A stretch of 64,000 nucleotides of DNA from Limnephilus marmoratus (GCA_917880885.1 OU862923.1:23658770-23722769); one strand, 5' to 3'. Shown: positions 10,597 through 21,104, counted from the first letter of the stretch. Notes: generated by a model from the letters alone, not told the origin. Made by a program: numbers and translations.

Positions 10597-10800
10597 TCAT
10601 GGCCAAAAGCATTTTCGTTATTTGTTTTTGGTGTGTTATGCCGTGTTGCGCCACCTCCTTCTTTAGCCAACGTTTCGGACATCGTTGCAGTGTCCATCAT
10701 CAGGGCAGATCCGGCAGATCCGGTAGAAGATGGAAGTGATGGCTAAAGAAGGAGGTAGCGCAACACGGCATAACACCCCAAAAACAAATGACGGAGAATA
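10597..10800. repeat. Fold-back PLE-type element (PLE2) with hammerhead-like motif
   Basis: Arms at 10612-10679 and 10740-10798 are inverted copies ('gttatttgtttttgg...' against '...ccccaaaaacaaatgac'). Inside, on the minus strand, 10706-10676 reads GCC-CTGATGA-T-GGACA...TGTCC-GAAAC-GTT-GGC. This is a hammerhead core with 3-bp stem I, 5-bp stem II and a minimal stem III. The same family occurs at 22263-22385, 46045-46210 and 61791-61920. Penelope-like elements are known to carry hammerhead ribozymes; assigning this copy to PLEs rests on that motif and on the other copies. Confidence 0.65.
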
Positions 10801-10903
10801 TTAGTATTTGTTAATATTGGTACCATGATAACTCAAAATCAACTCAACTCAACACCTATTTGAAATGTCATTAAAAGCTCTGAAAAAATCTAGGTAAATT
10901 GAC

Positions 10904-11043
10904 CGAATTGCAATTTTTCGAAATCAATTTTTCAAATTCAATTGTGAGAAATGCAATTTTTCGTACATCAATTTTACGAACATCAATTTTTCGAAAACAT
11001 ATTTTTCGAACATCAATTTACCGAAACACTAATTTTTCGAATT
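10904..11043 (+). repeat. Degenerate tandem array of about 17-bp 'catcaatttttcgaa' units
   Basis: The motif aTCAATTTTTCGAA recurs about seven times with changes (ttttacgaa, tttttcgta, tttaccgaa). The reverse motif 'ttcgaaaaacatgtc' appears twice at 11178-11248. Function unknown; it may be an old satellite or part of a larger repeat. Confidence 0.5.
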
Positions 11044-11469
11044 GATATAAGTATGTGTACAGTATGTTCAAGAGTATTTTATTATAGGATGGACAATATC
11101 AACTAACTTAACCTAACCTAACAGTATATCGTTAGTCATAAGCAAATGAAATATATATTTTTAAAGTTGATTAACAAATTCGAAAAACATGTCTTTCGGC
11201 CAATTGCAAAAATTAGTCTTTGGAAAAATTAAAAACGAAAAACATGTCTGCTCCCAAAAAATTGACATAACCTAACCTAACGTAACCTATTTAAATATTT
11301 TTTTTCATCACGTTTAATGACTTTTTAAAGGAGGTGTTGAGTTGAGTTCATTCTGAGTCATCCGGTCACCGTTAATATATTATTATCGTCTTCTTCAATA
11401 ATTAAAAATTGCCTTCAATTTAATTAAATTAACTTTTGAAGGTTATACCCATCAACGTAATTTTAATCA

Positions 11470-11875
11470 CTGAACAAGAAGTTAGTACTGATAAATCGTA
11501 GCGAAACATGAAACAGAACAAGACACAGAAAAATAACAAAGGTAATGGTCGTACTTAAAAATCGAAACCAGGATTTCTGTCTTACCGGGACAACGCATTA
11601 ACCAACTCGGCAATTGGATCTAATTTTGTCGATCAAAAAGATAGCAGCCAAAAATATTTGAAAAAAATAGTTGAAGATAATTTTGTTGTTTGTCTGAAAT
11701 ATGAGATCAAAAAAAGTGACGTACTATAATTAGGTCCCAATGACTGACTTGGATGAGGCGTTGTCACGGTAAGACAGATATCCTGAGTTCGATTAGCGGT
11801 TGCGACCGTCACCTTTTTATTTTTCTGTGTCTTGTTCTGTTTCATTTTTCGTTTATATTTATTAGTATTAACTTA
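11470..11875. repeat. Fold-back pair of tRNA-derived SINE family 2
   Basis: The left arm (about 11489-11625) is in minus orientation and the right arm (about 11735-11872) in plus. Both contain 'gaaacagaacaagacacag' and a tRNA-like head. The right head has GAGTTCGATTA (B box) and the left head is the reverse complement of 'atcgaaaccagga'. The 110-bp spacer is not shared. A similar fold-back of the same family lies at 27207-27455. Confidence 0.65.
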
Positions 11876-12004
11876 TTCTAAGTTATACCAATAAAATTAA
11901 TAATACATTATTTTCTTTTCATGACAATGGTTCAGAAACAAAATATTGCATTTGATGGGGAAGAGTTGAAGTGAAGAGAAATCATTGATGGAAAGTGAAA
12001 TATA

Positions 12005-12440
12005 AATATTAGACGAGTAGGAAGCAAAAATAGCGTTAAGACACCGCTACCCGAATTTCTACCGATTTCTTGCAAACCTCCCTTAAACATTTGAAGTTTT
12101 TAAGCTTTAAAAAAAATATATGTCATTTTTGAAGATAATATCTAGACATTCGTCGCGCCGAAATGCAAATTATATAAAATTCCCTCGATAGATAAAAATC
12201 GCAAAGTATGCTCCAAAAATTATTATAAACACGTTTGTTTCAGTTATGTGTATGAAATAATTCACGTATGTATGTGTTTCAATAATTATGTGTTTCTTTT
12301 AATGCTGTTTAAGACAACGTGTTTTATTAAACATTTTAACAATTGTCGCATCGATTTTATCGGTTTAAATATTAGCGCGCTCCTCTAACATTCGTAATTA
12401 CATATCTCTCCATCTTCTTCTTTTTGTGGGCCGTTGCGGG
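12005..12440 (+). repeat. Dispersed repeat of unknown class (inverted mate at 33235-33650)
   Basis: Blocks such as 'aattatataaaattccc', 'gcaaagtatgctccaaaaa' and 'catctctccatcttcttc' recur in reverse order and orientation at 33235-33650 with moderate divergence. No protein frame or terminal repeat was recognised. Confidence 0.6.
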
Positions 12441-12494
12441 GCGTTAAGTGCATCAGATTATTTTATAATTAAATGTGTAGTAATATAGGCAGTT

Positions 12495-12915
12495 TGCAAT
12501 TTGGGAGGAGGGTATGGGTACCGCCGCCCCGGGAACCATTTATTGGATAACCAACATCCCCGCCAAAGGTCACCCCAAGTGACTCGCTACATTTGGTGAC
12601 TTGAGATTTTGTCCAGGTCTTGACGACGGATGCGTGGCCGGCCGGATCTCGGGAGATACTGGATGTGGGAGACCTAACCTAGACCTCTCTAGCTGAACTT
12701 TCTCGACCCATTAGTTTGCACCGCAGTGTGAGGGATGGATTCGTATGTCTTTTATTCGGGTACACATTAACCCCCGGATACCTACCCACCATTCATACCT
12801 TTTTCCTTCCCAGAGCTTTCACTTCTTCCTTTCCTTGAAAAGACCCTCCACGCAGCATCCCCGAAGATGGCATTGGCCCTGGATTGGATTTTTTTCCTCG
12901 TTTGGAACTATTGAA
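12495..12915 (+). repeat. Element B copy
   Basis: The head 'gggtatgggtaccgccgcc' and 'ttattggataaccaacatcc' are followed by the middle block, then the LINE F-like tail 'cttgaaaagaccctccac' and 'gatggcattggccct'. The final hairpin is decayed. A frame of 97 residues starting at 12745 is a shadow. Confidence 0.65.
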
Positions 12916-12969
12916 AAGTGTATTCGTAATTTCCAAAGTAACGTGCTTGTTTTATTTCATTTCACATTA

Positions 12970-13134
12970 GGGAACGTACCCATACTACGTGACCAAATTT
13001 TTGCAATTTTTAACCCCCCCCCCCCCCCCCCCCGGTGACAAAAACCTAAGCCCGCAGCCGCTCATTTGTACCAAACGTGACATTTTGAAGACCCCCCCCC
13101 CCCTCAACGTGTCACGTAGTATGGGTACGTTCCC
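12970..13134. mobile_element. C-tract MITE with 24-bp TIRs and TTA duplication
   Basis: Perfect TIRs of 24 bp begin GGGAACGTACCCATACTACG (12970-12993; inverted at 13111-13134). TTA flanks both ends (12967-12969 and 13135-13137). A three-base TWA duplication and G-rich tips fit the PIF/Harbinger superfamily. Inside are a run of 20 C (13014-13033) and a second C-run near 13092. The same plan recurs at 48421-48584. No transposase is encoded. Confidence 0.8.
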
Positions 13135-13139
13135 TTACA

Positions 13140-14090
13140 CGTGCTGCACAAAAACCCAGCGTTGAGAATTTTAGGGAATTTTAAAGTTGCAAGTGTTTCA
13201 ACATAAACCATTCCACACCCGAATGTTCGTTTTGATCTATGCCCGCCGTGAAAGCTGCCACCGATCAAAGGACAAAGCGGCCGTCAACTGTGCTTTGCGA
13301 AGAGAAGATGTCTTCGGAAAATTCCTGTCGTGAAATCGCCCATGGGAATTTAGGAATGGTCCCTTGCAAGCACAAATCAATGGTCGAGAAAAGGCTCGGC
13401 TGCCTTCTGGGATGTATGACTGTGCTTTTAGATCGGGTATTAGCGTTGACCCACTTATGCGATAAATATAATAGGAATAAGATACTATAATAAGAAAAGT
13501 TCTATACCCTCGTTTAAAACTACCGTGGAACCAGTCTGATGAATAATTTAGTATGAAAAACTGACCTGAATATAAAACACTTGATTATCCCGGACTGGAC
13601 TTTTTTCAAAGTGTGTACCTAATGCACCGTATACGTTTTATCTTTATAAAATATCATGTTAAAGTCTGCAGTGTAAACTCATTAAAAAATTGATAAAATA
13701 AGACAGTTTGAAATAATAGGTAGTTTTAATTTATTATAATTCTCGTAAAACCTAAATTTAATGCCATTAGGCGTCAACTTAATATATAAAAAATAATATT
13801 TCTTTGTTTGTTCCTAAATCATTCATCCCATTGCGATGAAACTTTGGGGATTTCATGTGCGCATGCCCGGGATAGTTTCAATATATACATATACATATAT
13901 AATAGTGAATAGTGAGCTCTGGCTTTATGATTTTTTCCAATAGGTATTCATCCGTTTGCGATAAAACTTTGTTGAATTGTTTTGCGCACTCTCGCGAAGA
14001 ATTCTATAGTATATATATAGTGAGCTCTGGCGTTATGAAATTTGCATAAAATTTTCAATAAGTGGCGCGGAAGTTGTATGAAAATGGGTT
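13140..14090. other. Unassigned DNA
   Basis: 13140-13500 has mixed composition and an 83-aa frame (13239-13490) with no recognised motif. 13790-14040 holds a duplicated text around 'tagtgagctctggc' (13911 and 14018) with 'cgatgaaactttg' and 'cgataaaactttg' beside it. This is the kind of short repeat common in moth genomes, but I cannot name the family. Confidence 0.35.
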
Positions 14091-14114
14091 TACTTCATAC
14101 AGAAATTATTTATA

Positions 14115-14738
14115 ATACATTTTCATGTAGGCTTTGCAAGTATTTCAAAGTTAACTGTTTAGATATTAATGTTTCCAAATGTCATACTATGACATTTACC
14201 AGAAATAAAGATGTTATTAAGTATTCTTATTCACTCAATAATGAACCTGTCATCTCGAAAATGGAATGTAAAGATCTTGGTGTTTACCTTGATAGCAAAC
14301 TTATATTTAATAAGCACATCGACTTAATCGTTCACAGGTCATATAAAATGCTTGGTTTTATTCTTCGCATAAGTAAAATGTTCAATAACCCGCGTACTGT
14401 AATAATGTTGTATTTTGCATTAGTCAGAAGTACACTGGAATATGCTTCGCCAATTTGGAACCCGCAATGCAAAGTACAATAGATAGCATAGCACATATTA
14501 TTCAAAACAAATTTATAATATATATTACCTTTAAATTCTAAAATAATTTTAAAAGCATATTTCAAACTTTGCAACAAAGGCGAGCAATAGCTGATTTGAC
14601 ATTTATACAGAAAATTTTACATAATAACGTTGACCGTACCAAACTCCTTTCCCTAATTAATTTTAACATACCATTAAGACGTACACGCCATAAAGAATTA
14701 TTCCACGCGCTTAATTGCAAGACAAATGCAGCATCTAA
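14115..14738 (+). pseudogene. LINE E reverse transcriptase, C-terminal part
   Basis: The frame at 14042-14482 reads LDINVSKCHTMTFTRN, CKDLGVYLDSKLIFNKH, MLGFILRISKMF and LVRSTLEYASPIWNP. These are the post-catalytic thumb motifs of the same LINE group as LINE A and LINE C. After stops near 14480-14570 it resumes as RRAIADLTFIQKIL and LLSLINFNIPLRRTR. It is interrupted at 14739 by an inverted-repeat element and continues at 15601. Confidence 0.75.
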
Positions 14739-15600
14739 TAGGCCACTTGCATGGAATTCATAACGACTTGGAAAAAATCGTGTGGATAGAGTTTTTTACT
14801 AAGATTACGAAAATGTTAGTAAAAATTTTTAGAAACGTACAGCTTTTTTTATTTTTAAATAAATAAATCCATTATTTGGGCTCGTGACGTCACTACATGA
14901 AAATGTCCCGTCGCCGAAAATGTTCCTATTAATTTGATAAAATTCCACACTGATTTATTTTTTTATATGGCATCACTTTGATTTCAGGCGAATTTTTGAA
15001 TTCGTTCACTAGATTTATTGTTTGTTCTCTGCGAACTTATCATTTGGTTTGATTTTTTGACAGATGTTCTGAAGAGAACCCCGTAGAATTAATGGGTACG
15101 GGGTTCTCTTCAGAACGTGAAGATCATGTCGGTACATGTTTTAGAGGTATAATCATTATGGTGCTGATTTTAACAAAATAAAATTTTATAATATTCTTAT
15201 TATTATTACAATTTACAAGTTCAAGTATATTACATTGAATTTAGTAATATAGACGCTGTACATTATGATGATTTATGATCAATAAGATGGATCAAGGAAA
15301 AAAATATTTATGAGATGTAATATTTTTGGTATCCCTCGTTATTCTACTGTGCCATTCGTGTGGAAAACGTTCTTTTTTTTAAATGATTTTCGGCTATGTA
15401 ATTATCGTTTTTTCACACCTATAAAATTATGTCCCGTCTTTCCGGTTTATAAAAAATTGTCTGATTTTTCGGTTTGAAATTTTCAAAAAATCCCCAGGGT
15501 TTCAAAAATACGATTAAAAAAATATATATATATACGGAATGTCTTAGAATATTTGCCTAAACCGGAAAAAAATTTAAAAAAATGTGATGCAAGTGGCCTA
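14739..15600. mobile_element. 862-bp inverted-repeat element, copy 1
   Basis: Ends are TAGGCCACTTGCAT (14739) and its inverse ATGCAAGTGGCCTA (to 15600), flanked by aa on the left and tt on the right. It splits LINE E so that joining ...gcatctaa with ttcgcc... restores an uninterrupted reading N-S-P-I-N-R. No target duplication is therefore evident. Internally 15066-15085 and 15097-15116 form a perfect 20-bp stem. A second copy lies at 51381-52238. No protein of its own was recognised. Confidence 0.7.
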
Positions 15601-15929
15601 TTCGCCAATCAATCGTGCTCTTCATATGTTCAATATTATTGGTCTAAATTCTAACATCGACTTTTTCTCCGATTCACTGCCCAAATTTAAAAAGAGCATC
15701 ATGTCAATATTATAATTTGTTCAATGCACATACATACATACATACATACACGCACACCTTCCGATTACATACCCGGTAATTATTTAATACGCATACCATA
15801 AATAAGACACTACAATGAAACACATAGTAGGTACCCACCATGTAATATACTTATTAATTCTAATTTTTTTTAACCAAATTATCTAATGTACTGTTTGTTT
15901 CTGTTAATAAATAAAATAAATAAAATACA
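15601..15929 (+). pseudogene. LINE E C-terminus and 3' UTR
   Basis: The frame reads SPINRALHMFN and FFSDSLPKFKKSI up to a stop at about 15714. This continues the codons broken off at 14738. The 3' UTR has a CATA repeat (about 15729-15750) and 'taatgtactgtttgtttct', and ends in AATAAATAAAATAAATAAAA. A second copy of this UTR is at 29525-29815. Confidence 0.75.
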
Positions 15930-16765
15930 GTTTAGCGACAAGGAGGAAAGTAGGCAGGGGGAGGGGAGGGAAGGGGAGGAGGAAGGGGTATGGGGACGAG
16001 TGGGAAAGGACACGCAATCTCATCAAACCATTTCTTTAATTAAGTGGCATTGCAACGCATGCCGGGAACTCGCTAGTTTTGTAATGCTAGATTATATAAT
16101 TTTAGACGAATTCCACAAAATCCACTGACAAAAATATGTAAGTGAATCAAATACTTAAATACCCTCTCGTAATCGTATATCTGTTATTAAAGTAGGTATG
16201 TGTGCGATTGTCCACGGATATGAATGAAACTAGGAGTGGTGTGCAAGACATCTCCGAGAAACCGCGTGATGTTTAGTTAGTTTGGGTGGATTTAAATTTG
16301 TCTGACGTGTCGTATCGTGACGCGTCAGGACGGTATCTGTTTCATACATTTAGTATGGTGAGATTTATGATAGAGTGCCGCAATATGCTGTGATGCCTTG
16401 TGTTGTGTTGCATCAGAAGCGATCCCGATCTGCATCAGAGCGGTGGAGGTTGGGGTGAGTGACAAGTATGCACGTGCCATTGCTGTGTTGTGACGACAGT
16501 ATTGATTCAAAAATAACCTCAGAAAGCGTCAAAGCACAACATATTATAGTAAATGCGAATGCTAGCCATCACCTCAGAGTACATCATTACACGTCACGAC
16601 AGACAATTAATTATAAATCCACTTTTGGAGGTACAATATGCGATATCCTTTACAGTCTTTACACATTATCCAATACACTTGGACTCCATCTTGGTTTTTG
16701 TCAAAGATATCTTACAAGATATATCCATCCATGTTGTTGGTATTTGGCCAGGGTGATGATGTAGC
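15930..16765. other. Unassigned DNA with a G/A-rich tract
   Basis: 15950-16012 is a purine-rich tract (gggaggggagggaaggggag). Reversed, it resembles the C/T-rich tract at 50209-50400, and the following 'ggacacgcaatctcatcaaaccatttcttta' resembles the text before that tract, so both may belong to one repeat. 16130-16765 shows no recognised feature; short overlapping frames there are not coding-like. Confidence 0.35.
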
Positions 16766-17095
16766 TTTTTTTTACATTAGCTCCAAACAGGAGGAATATA
16801 ATTTCCCTCATAGCCTATGTCATCTTTGGGGATGCTGTGTGGAGGGTCTTTTTAGGAAAGGAAGGAGAGGAAGTTCTGCGAAGGAAAAATGTATAAGGGG
16901 TGGGTAGGAATCCGGGGATCAGTTTGTCCAGGAGTGACGGATGCATGAATACATTTCTCCCACCGCGGTGCATGGCGATGATCCGAGAAAGTTCTGCTGG
17001 AGAGGTCCAAACGTCTCCCTCAACCAGTCTCTCCTTATCCGGCCTGCCACGCAGTTGGTGGGCGCTTGCATTCCCGCCTCCCAAACAGTTGTACA
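16766..17095 (-). repeat. Element B copy, minus strand
   Basis: Begins on plus with the T-run and 'ctccaaacaggagg' (tail hairpin, decayed) and 'gatgctgtgtggagggtctt'. The middle block ('gtgacggatgcatgaata', 'gaaagttctgctggag') follows, and it ends at 'cccgcctccc'. The middle block matches the copy at 34830-35140. Confidence 0.65.
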
Positions 17096-17403
17096 TATAT
17101 CTGTTTTCTTTTCCTCCAAAGATGTAGAAAACCCACGACTTTAATATTATGTTCAACTATCTACCTAGGTTTTTTTCTTTATATTTAAAAAAAGCAAATA
17201 ATTATTAATTTAAAATAAAACAATAACTTTGTAAACACCACTTTTATATTACATATTTTCAGTTTAATACTATTCTAAAATTAGGTTACATTTGTGTTAT
17301 AATATATAATTTACCAAAAATGGGCTGGACTCGTCAAGTGGAGGAGGAAGAAGGAGGCATAGATGGAGAATTGGGAAGGGAACGGACGTGTTCTTTATCA
17401 ATA

Positions 17404-17702
17404 GGGAACAATCTTAGTATGGGACTTTTATTTAAATTTAGTTGGTTATTAACTACTTTACTATTAGTGTTTATGGCTTTCCTAAGTTCAAGTGTCTCTA
17501 AATTATCCAACCTTATACCGATATTGTTTTTATGAATAAGTTTGGCGCCAGCGTTTTTGTTCGATCAAGTGGTTTGCAAATTCTGAAAATCTAGAGCTGT
17601 GTAAACATCTAAGATGTTCTTTGACACGGGTGTTTATGTTGCGCGCTGTTTTACCAATATAAACAAATGGGCAGTCGCTGCATTGAAGTGAATAAATTCC
17701 CT
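17404..17702 (-). pseudogene. PLE GIY-YIG endonuclease domain, one frameshift
   Basis: The minus strand reads GIYSLQCSDCPFVYIGKTAR followed by NINTRVKEHLRCL and FSEFANHLIEQ. After a one-base shift in an A-run it continues NNIGIRLDNLETLELRK and NQLNLNKSPILRLFP. The GIY and YIG motifs, the conserved R (NTRVKEH) and the E of the LETLEL segment are present. It aligns throughout with the minus-strand frame at 34382-34744. In PLEs this domain nicks target DNA. One indel makes this copy non-functional. Confidence 0.75.
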
Positions 17703-17841
17703 ATTGATAAAGAACACGTCCGTTCCCTTCCCAATTCTCCATCTATGCCTCCTTCTTCCTCCTCCACTTGACGAGTCCAGCCCATTTTTGGTAAATTATA
17801 TATTATAATACAAATGTAACCTAATGTTAGTAGAGTATACT

Positions 17842-17880
17842 GCCCTGATGAAGCTACGGTTGTAGCGAAACCCGGTCGGC
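17842..17880 (+). ncRNA. Hammerhead-ribozyme-like motif (PLE1)
   Basis: GCC, then CTGATGA (17845-17851), one extra A, stem II GCTAC-ggtt-GTAGC (17853-17866), GAA, a minimal stem III ACC-c-GGT, cleavable C (17877) and GGC closing a 3-bp stem I. All conserved core bases of the hammerhead are present. Two things are unusual: the unpaired base between the CTGATGA box and stem II, and a stem III too short to close as a monomer. Short stem III is known for PLE hammerheads. Confidence 0.65.
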
Positions 17881-17959
17881 CTAAAGTATAAAAATAAAAT
17901 TGGTGTTTACAAAGTTATTGTTTTATTTTAAATTAATAATGTCACATCACAAAGCATCC

Positions 17960-18895
17960 GCTTCATATGAACAAACAAATAATTATTCTTCTAATACAAG
18001 AAAAATATCACATAGCAATGAACAGATGCGGATCTTGGGGTCCAGAACTAAAAGATCAATGCACACTTGAGGTAAACTATCACATAACTGCGTATTGTTA
18101 TTGGCTGAGTTGTGCGTTTGATAAATTTATAGTTATCTAACGGTTTCTAATAAATCATATTTTAATAATAAATAATTAAATTATTGTCGTCTATCTTTTT
18201 TGGTGGGGTCAATGTCCATATGACCCGGCGAGCCGCCATTGGTAATGAATTTTGCTAAATGAAAATGGTTCAGTTCATTAAAAGTAATCTAGTGATCACA
18301 TCCCATTTGAAATCGGTCGAAGGAATGACAGGTCTGGTGTATATTGACCATGTTGCAAAGTAACAAATCCTGCTAATGCCCGATAACAGATAACTGACAG
18401 TTTCCGATTGGACCGACCACGTAGCCTGCGGGTAGACCGCCGAAGCCTTCATTTATTATGGATAATGAGGGGAATTATTATCTAGTATTCTGCGGTGATT
18501 TTACCAATGGAAATTCAATTCAATTAGTTAGTAGTATCTGAAAGTTTCCGGTTCTAATCAACATAACGTACTTGAATTTAATTATTAATCTTTAGGAAAT
18601 CAACAGTTGAATTGTATCATTCTTTAGATTATTTACATATCTAAAAACACAACAAATTATGGTTTTCTTCACATTTGTAAGAAATTAAAATACAAAATTA
18701 TGTGAATCAAAAACAAAAACCATAAAATTATGAGGTAATAAGACAGGCTGTACCTAAAATGAATTAAATTCTTAACAGAATTACACAAACCACAACAGAA
18801 TTTTTACTCATGGCATGTCAAAAAAACACTCTTTCTTGAAGTTTTTACACAATTTATTTAGCTCACAATTCGAAATGTCCAATTTGATATTGTAA
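17960..18895. other. Unassigned AT-rich DNA
   Basis: No protein frame or terminal repeat was found. 18200-18460 has balanced composition ('ggcgagccgccattggtaat', 'gtagcctgcgggtagacc') and may be unique sequence. Confidence 0.35.
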
Positions 18896-18899
18896 TTAC

Positions 18900-19470
18900 T
18901 AGCTGGGTTACACGGCTTCGTTCAGTACAACATTCGAGAGTGTTCTGGAATGTGCCACCTTGATGTTCCCGATTCCCTATTATCCGAATATTCCACAATT
19001 TTCCAGAATGTTCCGGTAAGTTTTGAAATGTTGTGGAATCCTCTCAAATACTCTGGCTGGGGTTCCGGGATTCGCTCAGGGAGTTGATATGAGATTGAAC
19101 TGACGTTCAAACTCGCGATGGATCTTGCTTTTTATACCTCTACCAACAGGTAGCCCTACCCATATAAAAAAGGTTTCAACTGTTCCAGAATAATGTTCCA
19201 GAATATTCTACAACATTCGGGAGTTCTGGAATGTTCCACAATGATGTTCCCGATTCCCTATTCCCGAACATACCACGACATACTCCGCCACTCCTTCCAG
19301 AACTTTCTAGAGCTCTAAGGAACCTTCTAGAACTTTCCGGAAGACTGTTCTAGAAATTTCAAGAGGGCGAAACTTCTTGCCCTTATATCTTCAAAAGCAC
19401 GCACTTTAGGTAAAAACGGGAACCATCATCCTGGAGGGGGGATAGAGATCTACCACACCATATAATTCCC
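18900..19470 (+). repeat. Repeat rich in heat-shock-element pentamers
   Basis: The stretch opens with 'ctagctgggttacacggctt', a text typical of insect LINE/SINE ends, and ends near 'gggaaccatcatcctgg'. In between, TTCnnGAA units recur. Best matches to the HSF site (alternating nGAAn): 19320-19342 with five consecutive units, and 19196-19208, 19295-19309 and 19348-19360 with three each. Whether any factor binds is unknown. Confidence 0.6.
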
Positions 19471-19732
19471 TTGATGATTGTACTGGGACTCGTTTCTGAG
19501 TTTTTGCGAGCTGCACGTTTTTTTTACTTTCTTTTATAAAATATATTGATGATTACGTCGACCGTTAAAGCAAGAATTTTGTTTACGGTTTGTTTTGCAT
19601 TGCTTAACTTTGAATGGAATATAATAGCAAGTTGAGCGCGCAGTTTCTTTAGATTGAGTTCTGATCTCAGCACCGAAATCAATAACCACTCGTATTTTGA
19701 AAGAAACTATATTCCTTGTCCTTTTGAACCCC

Positions 19733-19985
19733 TGACGCAAGGAGCGGTGTTATAAGTTTGACTTTCTGGGTGTCTGTCTGTGTGTGTGTGTGTCTGTCTG
19801 TGGCATCGTAGCTCCTAAACGGATGGACCGATTATGATGCGGGTTTTTTTTGTTTGAAAGCTGACGTTATCGAGATGTTCCTTAGCCACAATTCATGAAA
19901 ATCTCTTCAGGTGTTTCAAGATTATCAGCTCTTCTTTGAGTCGAGAGTTGCTTAAAATTTTGAAAACTTTACTTATCACGTGAAC
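19733..19985 (+). repeat. Dispersed 'gcaaggagcggtgttataag' repeat
   Basis: The text 'ggagcggtgttataagtttg', then a GT/TCTG-rich tract and 'cctaaacggatggaccgatt', is one I associate with moth and butterfly genomes. Its first 30 bp also occur at 43980-44010, fused there to a different repeat. It is non-coding. Confidence 0.55.
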
Positions 19986-20175
19986 AGATACAGCACAGTC
20001 CAGACTGCCTAGGGCCAGTGAGACTTGGGCATCCCCAATAAATTGAAGAACGATGTGAGACTAATGGTAGTGATTAGAGTAGGTACTCAAGGAGATGGGG
20101 AAGAGGAAAATGAAAAAGTAAGTACCTGACTATTCAGATGCTTAAACAAGGTTTTAACTTTTGAAGCATTGTTTG

Positions 20176-20605
20176 GATTTTTTTTTTTTTTTTTTTTACA
20201 GTGAATACCGCACAAGAATCTCAACTGCTCCCGTCTGGAGCCAGTGAGACTATGGCATCCCCAATTGGGGTATGTTGTGAGGCTGAAGGTGGTGGGGAGG
20301 GGAAGGAGGTGGGGAAGAGGAAGGTTGGGAAGTACCTGGCTATTCAGATCTGGTCACTAAACACGGCTAAAGCCATTTTCAAGCAACGTTTCAATTCTGA
20401 ATGGTGGTCTTACACCAGGGCGATACTAATAGTATCTTCCACTCTGGAACATGCCGCAAATATACTATATATTATTTTAAATGAATTAATTGTGAAATAA
20501 CACAAATTAATCAAATAAAATTTATTTGCGCATGCCGGGTTCGAACCCGCGACCTCCGGAATGTGAGTCAAGAGTCTTAGCCACTGGACTACGGAGGTCG
20601 TCGAT
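20176..20605 (-). repeat. tRNA-derived SINE family 1, full length
   Basis: On minus: a tRNA-like head (20605-20525) with GTAGTCCAGTGGCTAAGAC (A box region) and GCGGGTTCGAACCCGGC (perfect B box), a body of about 320 bp, and a poly(A) seen as 17 T at about 20180-20197 on plus. This is the best-preserved head of the family in the window. The 99-aa frame at 20201-20500 lies inside it and is not a gene. Confidence 0.8.
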
Positions 20606-21104
20606 TACTGCTTAGCAAGCGGTCTTTCATTAATTAAATGTGAAACAATGCGTATACTGTGAGGATGGGAAATGAATAAGAAGTAGGTTGAGAAGTTTTT
20701 ACCAGGTTTTTCATTCTGGTCACCGAATATGGCTAAAGCCATGTCAAGTAATGGTTAGTTTAAAAATAACGTTTTTTTTAATGGGGCGATCATATTTGAT
20801 TTTATAATAATTACTCTTGTGGATATTTAATTATTTTATTTATAGGGCTTTTACATTGGGTAAATAAAATTAACATTTTTTTTTTTATATAGGAATCAGT
20901 AAAAAATGATAAGTTGAAAAAAAATATTTTTATACATTACAGTTGTTAACAATTGGATAAAATTTAAAAAAAAAAATCATATCTTGAATTTGAAAAAAAA
21001 TCAGAGTGTGCAATTCACCTACAGAAAACTAAAGTAGACAAGAGTGGGGAGTCTACGAAGCACCGCATAAAGAGGAGACCGATTATACTATAGATTACAA
21101 ATAA

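Larger units (their letters stand above)
17201..17940. mobile_element. Palindromic Penelope-like element remnant (PLE1)
   Basis: Outer arms of 40 bp (17201-17240, 17901-17940) are perfect inverted copies. Inner arms of 128 bp (17281-17408, 17697-17824) are nearly perfect. Between the inner arms lies a GIY-YIG endonuclease frame on the minus strand. Between the right inner and outer arms is a plus-strand hammerhead-like motif that the left side lacks. GIY-YIG plus hammerhead motif is the signature of Penelope-like retroelements; the reverse transcriptase part is missing. Confidence 0.75.

Noticed and set aside
15729..15760. CRISPR-like or functional array in the CATA repeats (also at 29580)
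   Set aside because: Simple four-base microsatellite within a LINE 3' UTR; no spacers. CRISPR arrays are not expected in this eukaryotic sequence.
16325..17156. Cluster of seven overlapping frames on both strands
   Set aside because: Those from 16766 on lie in element B; the others are short and overlap each other, with no motif.
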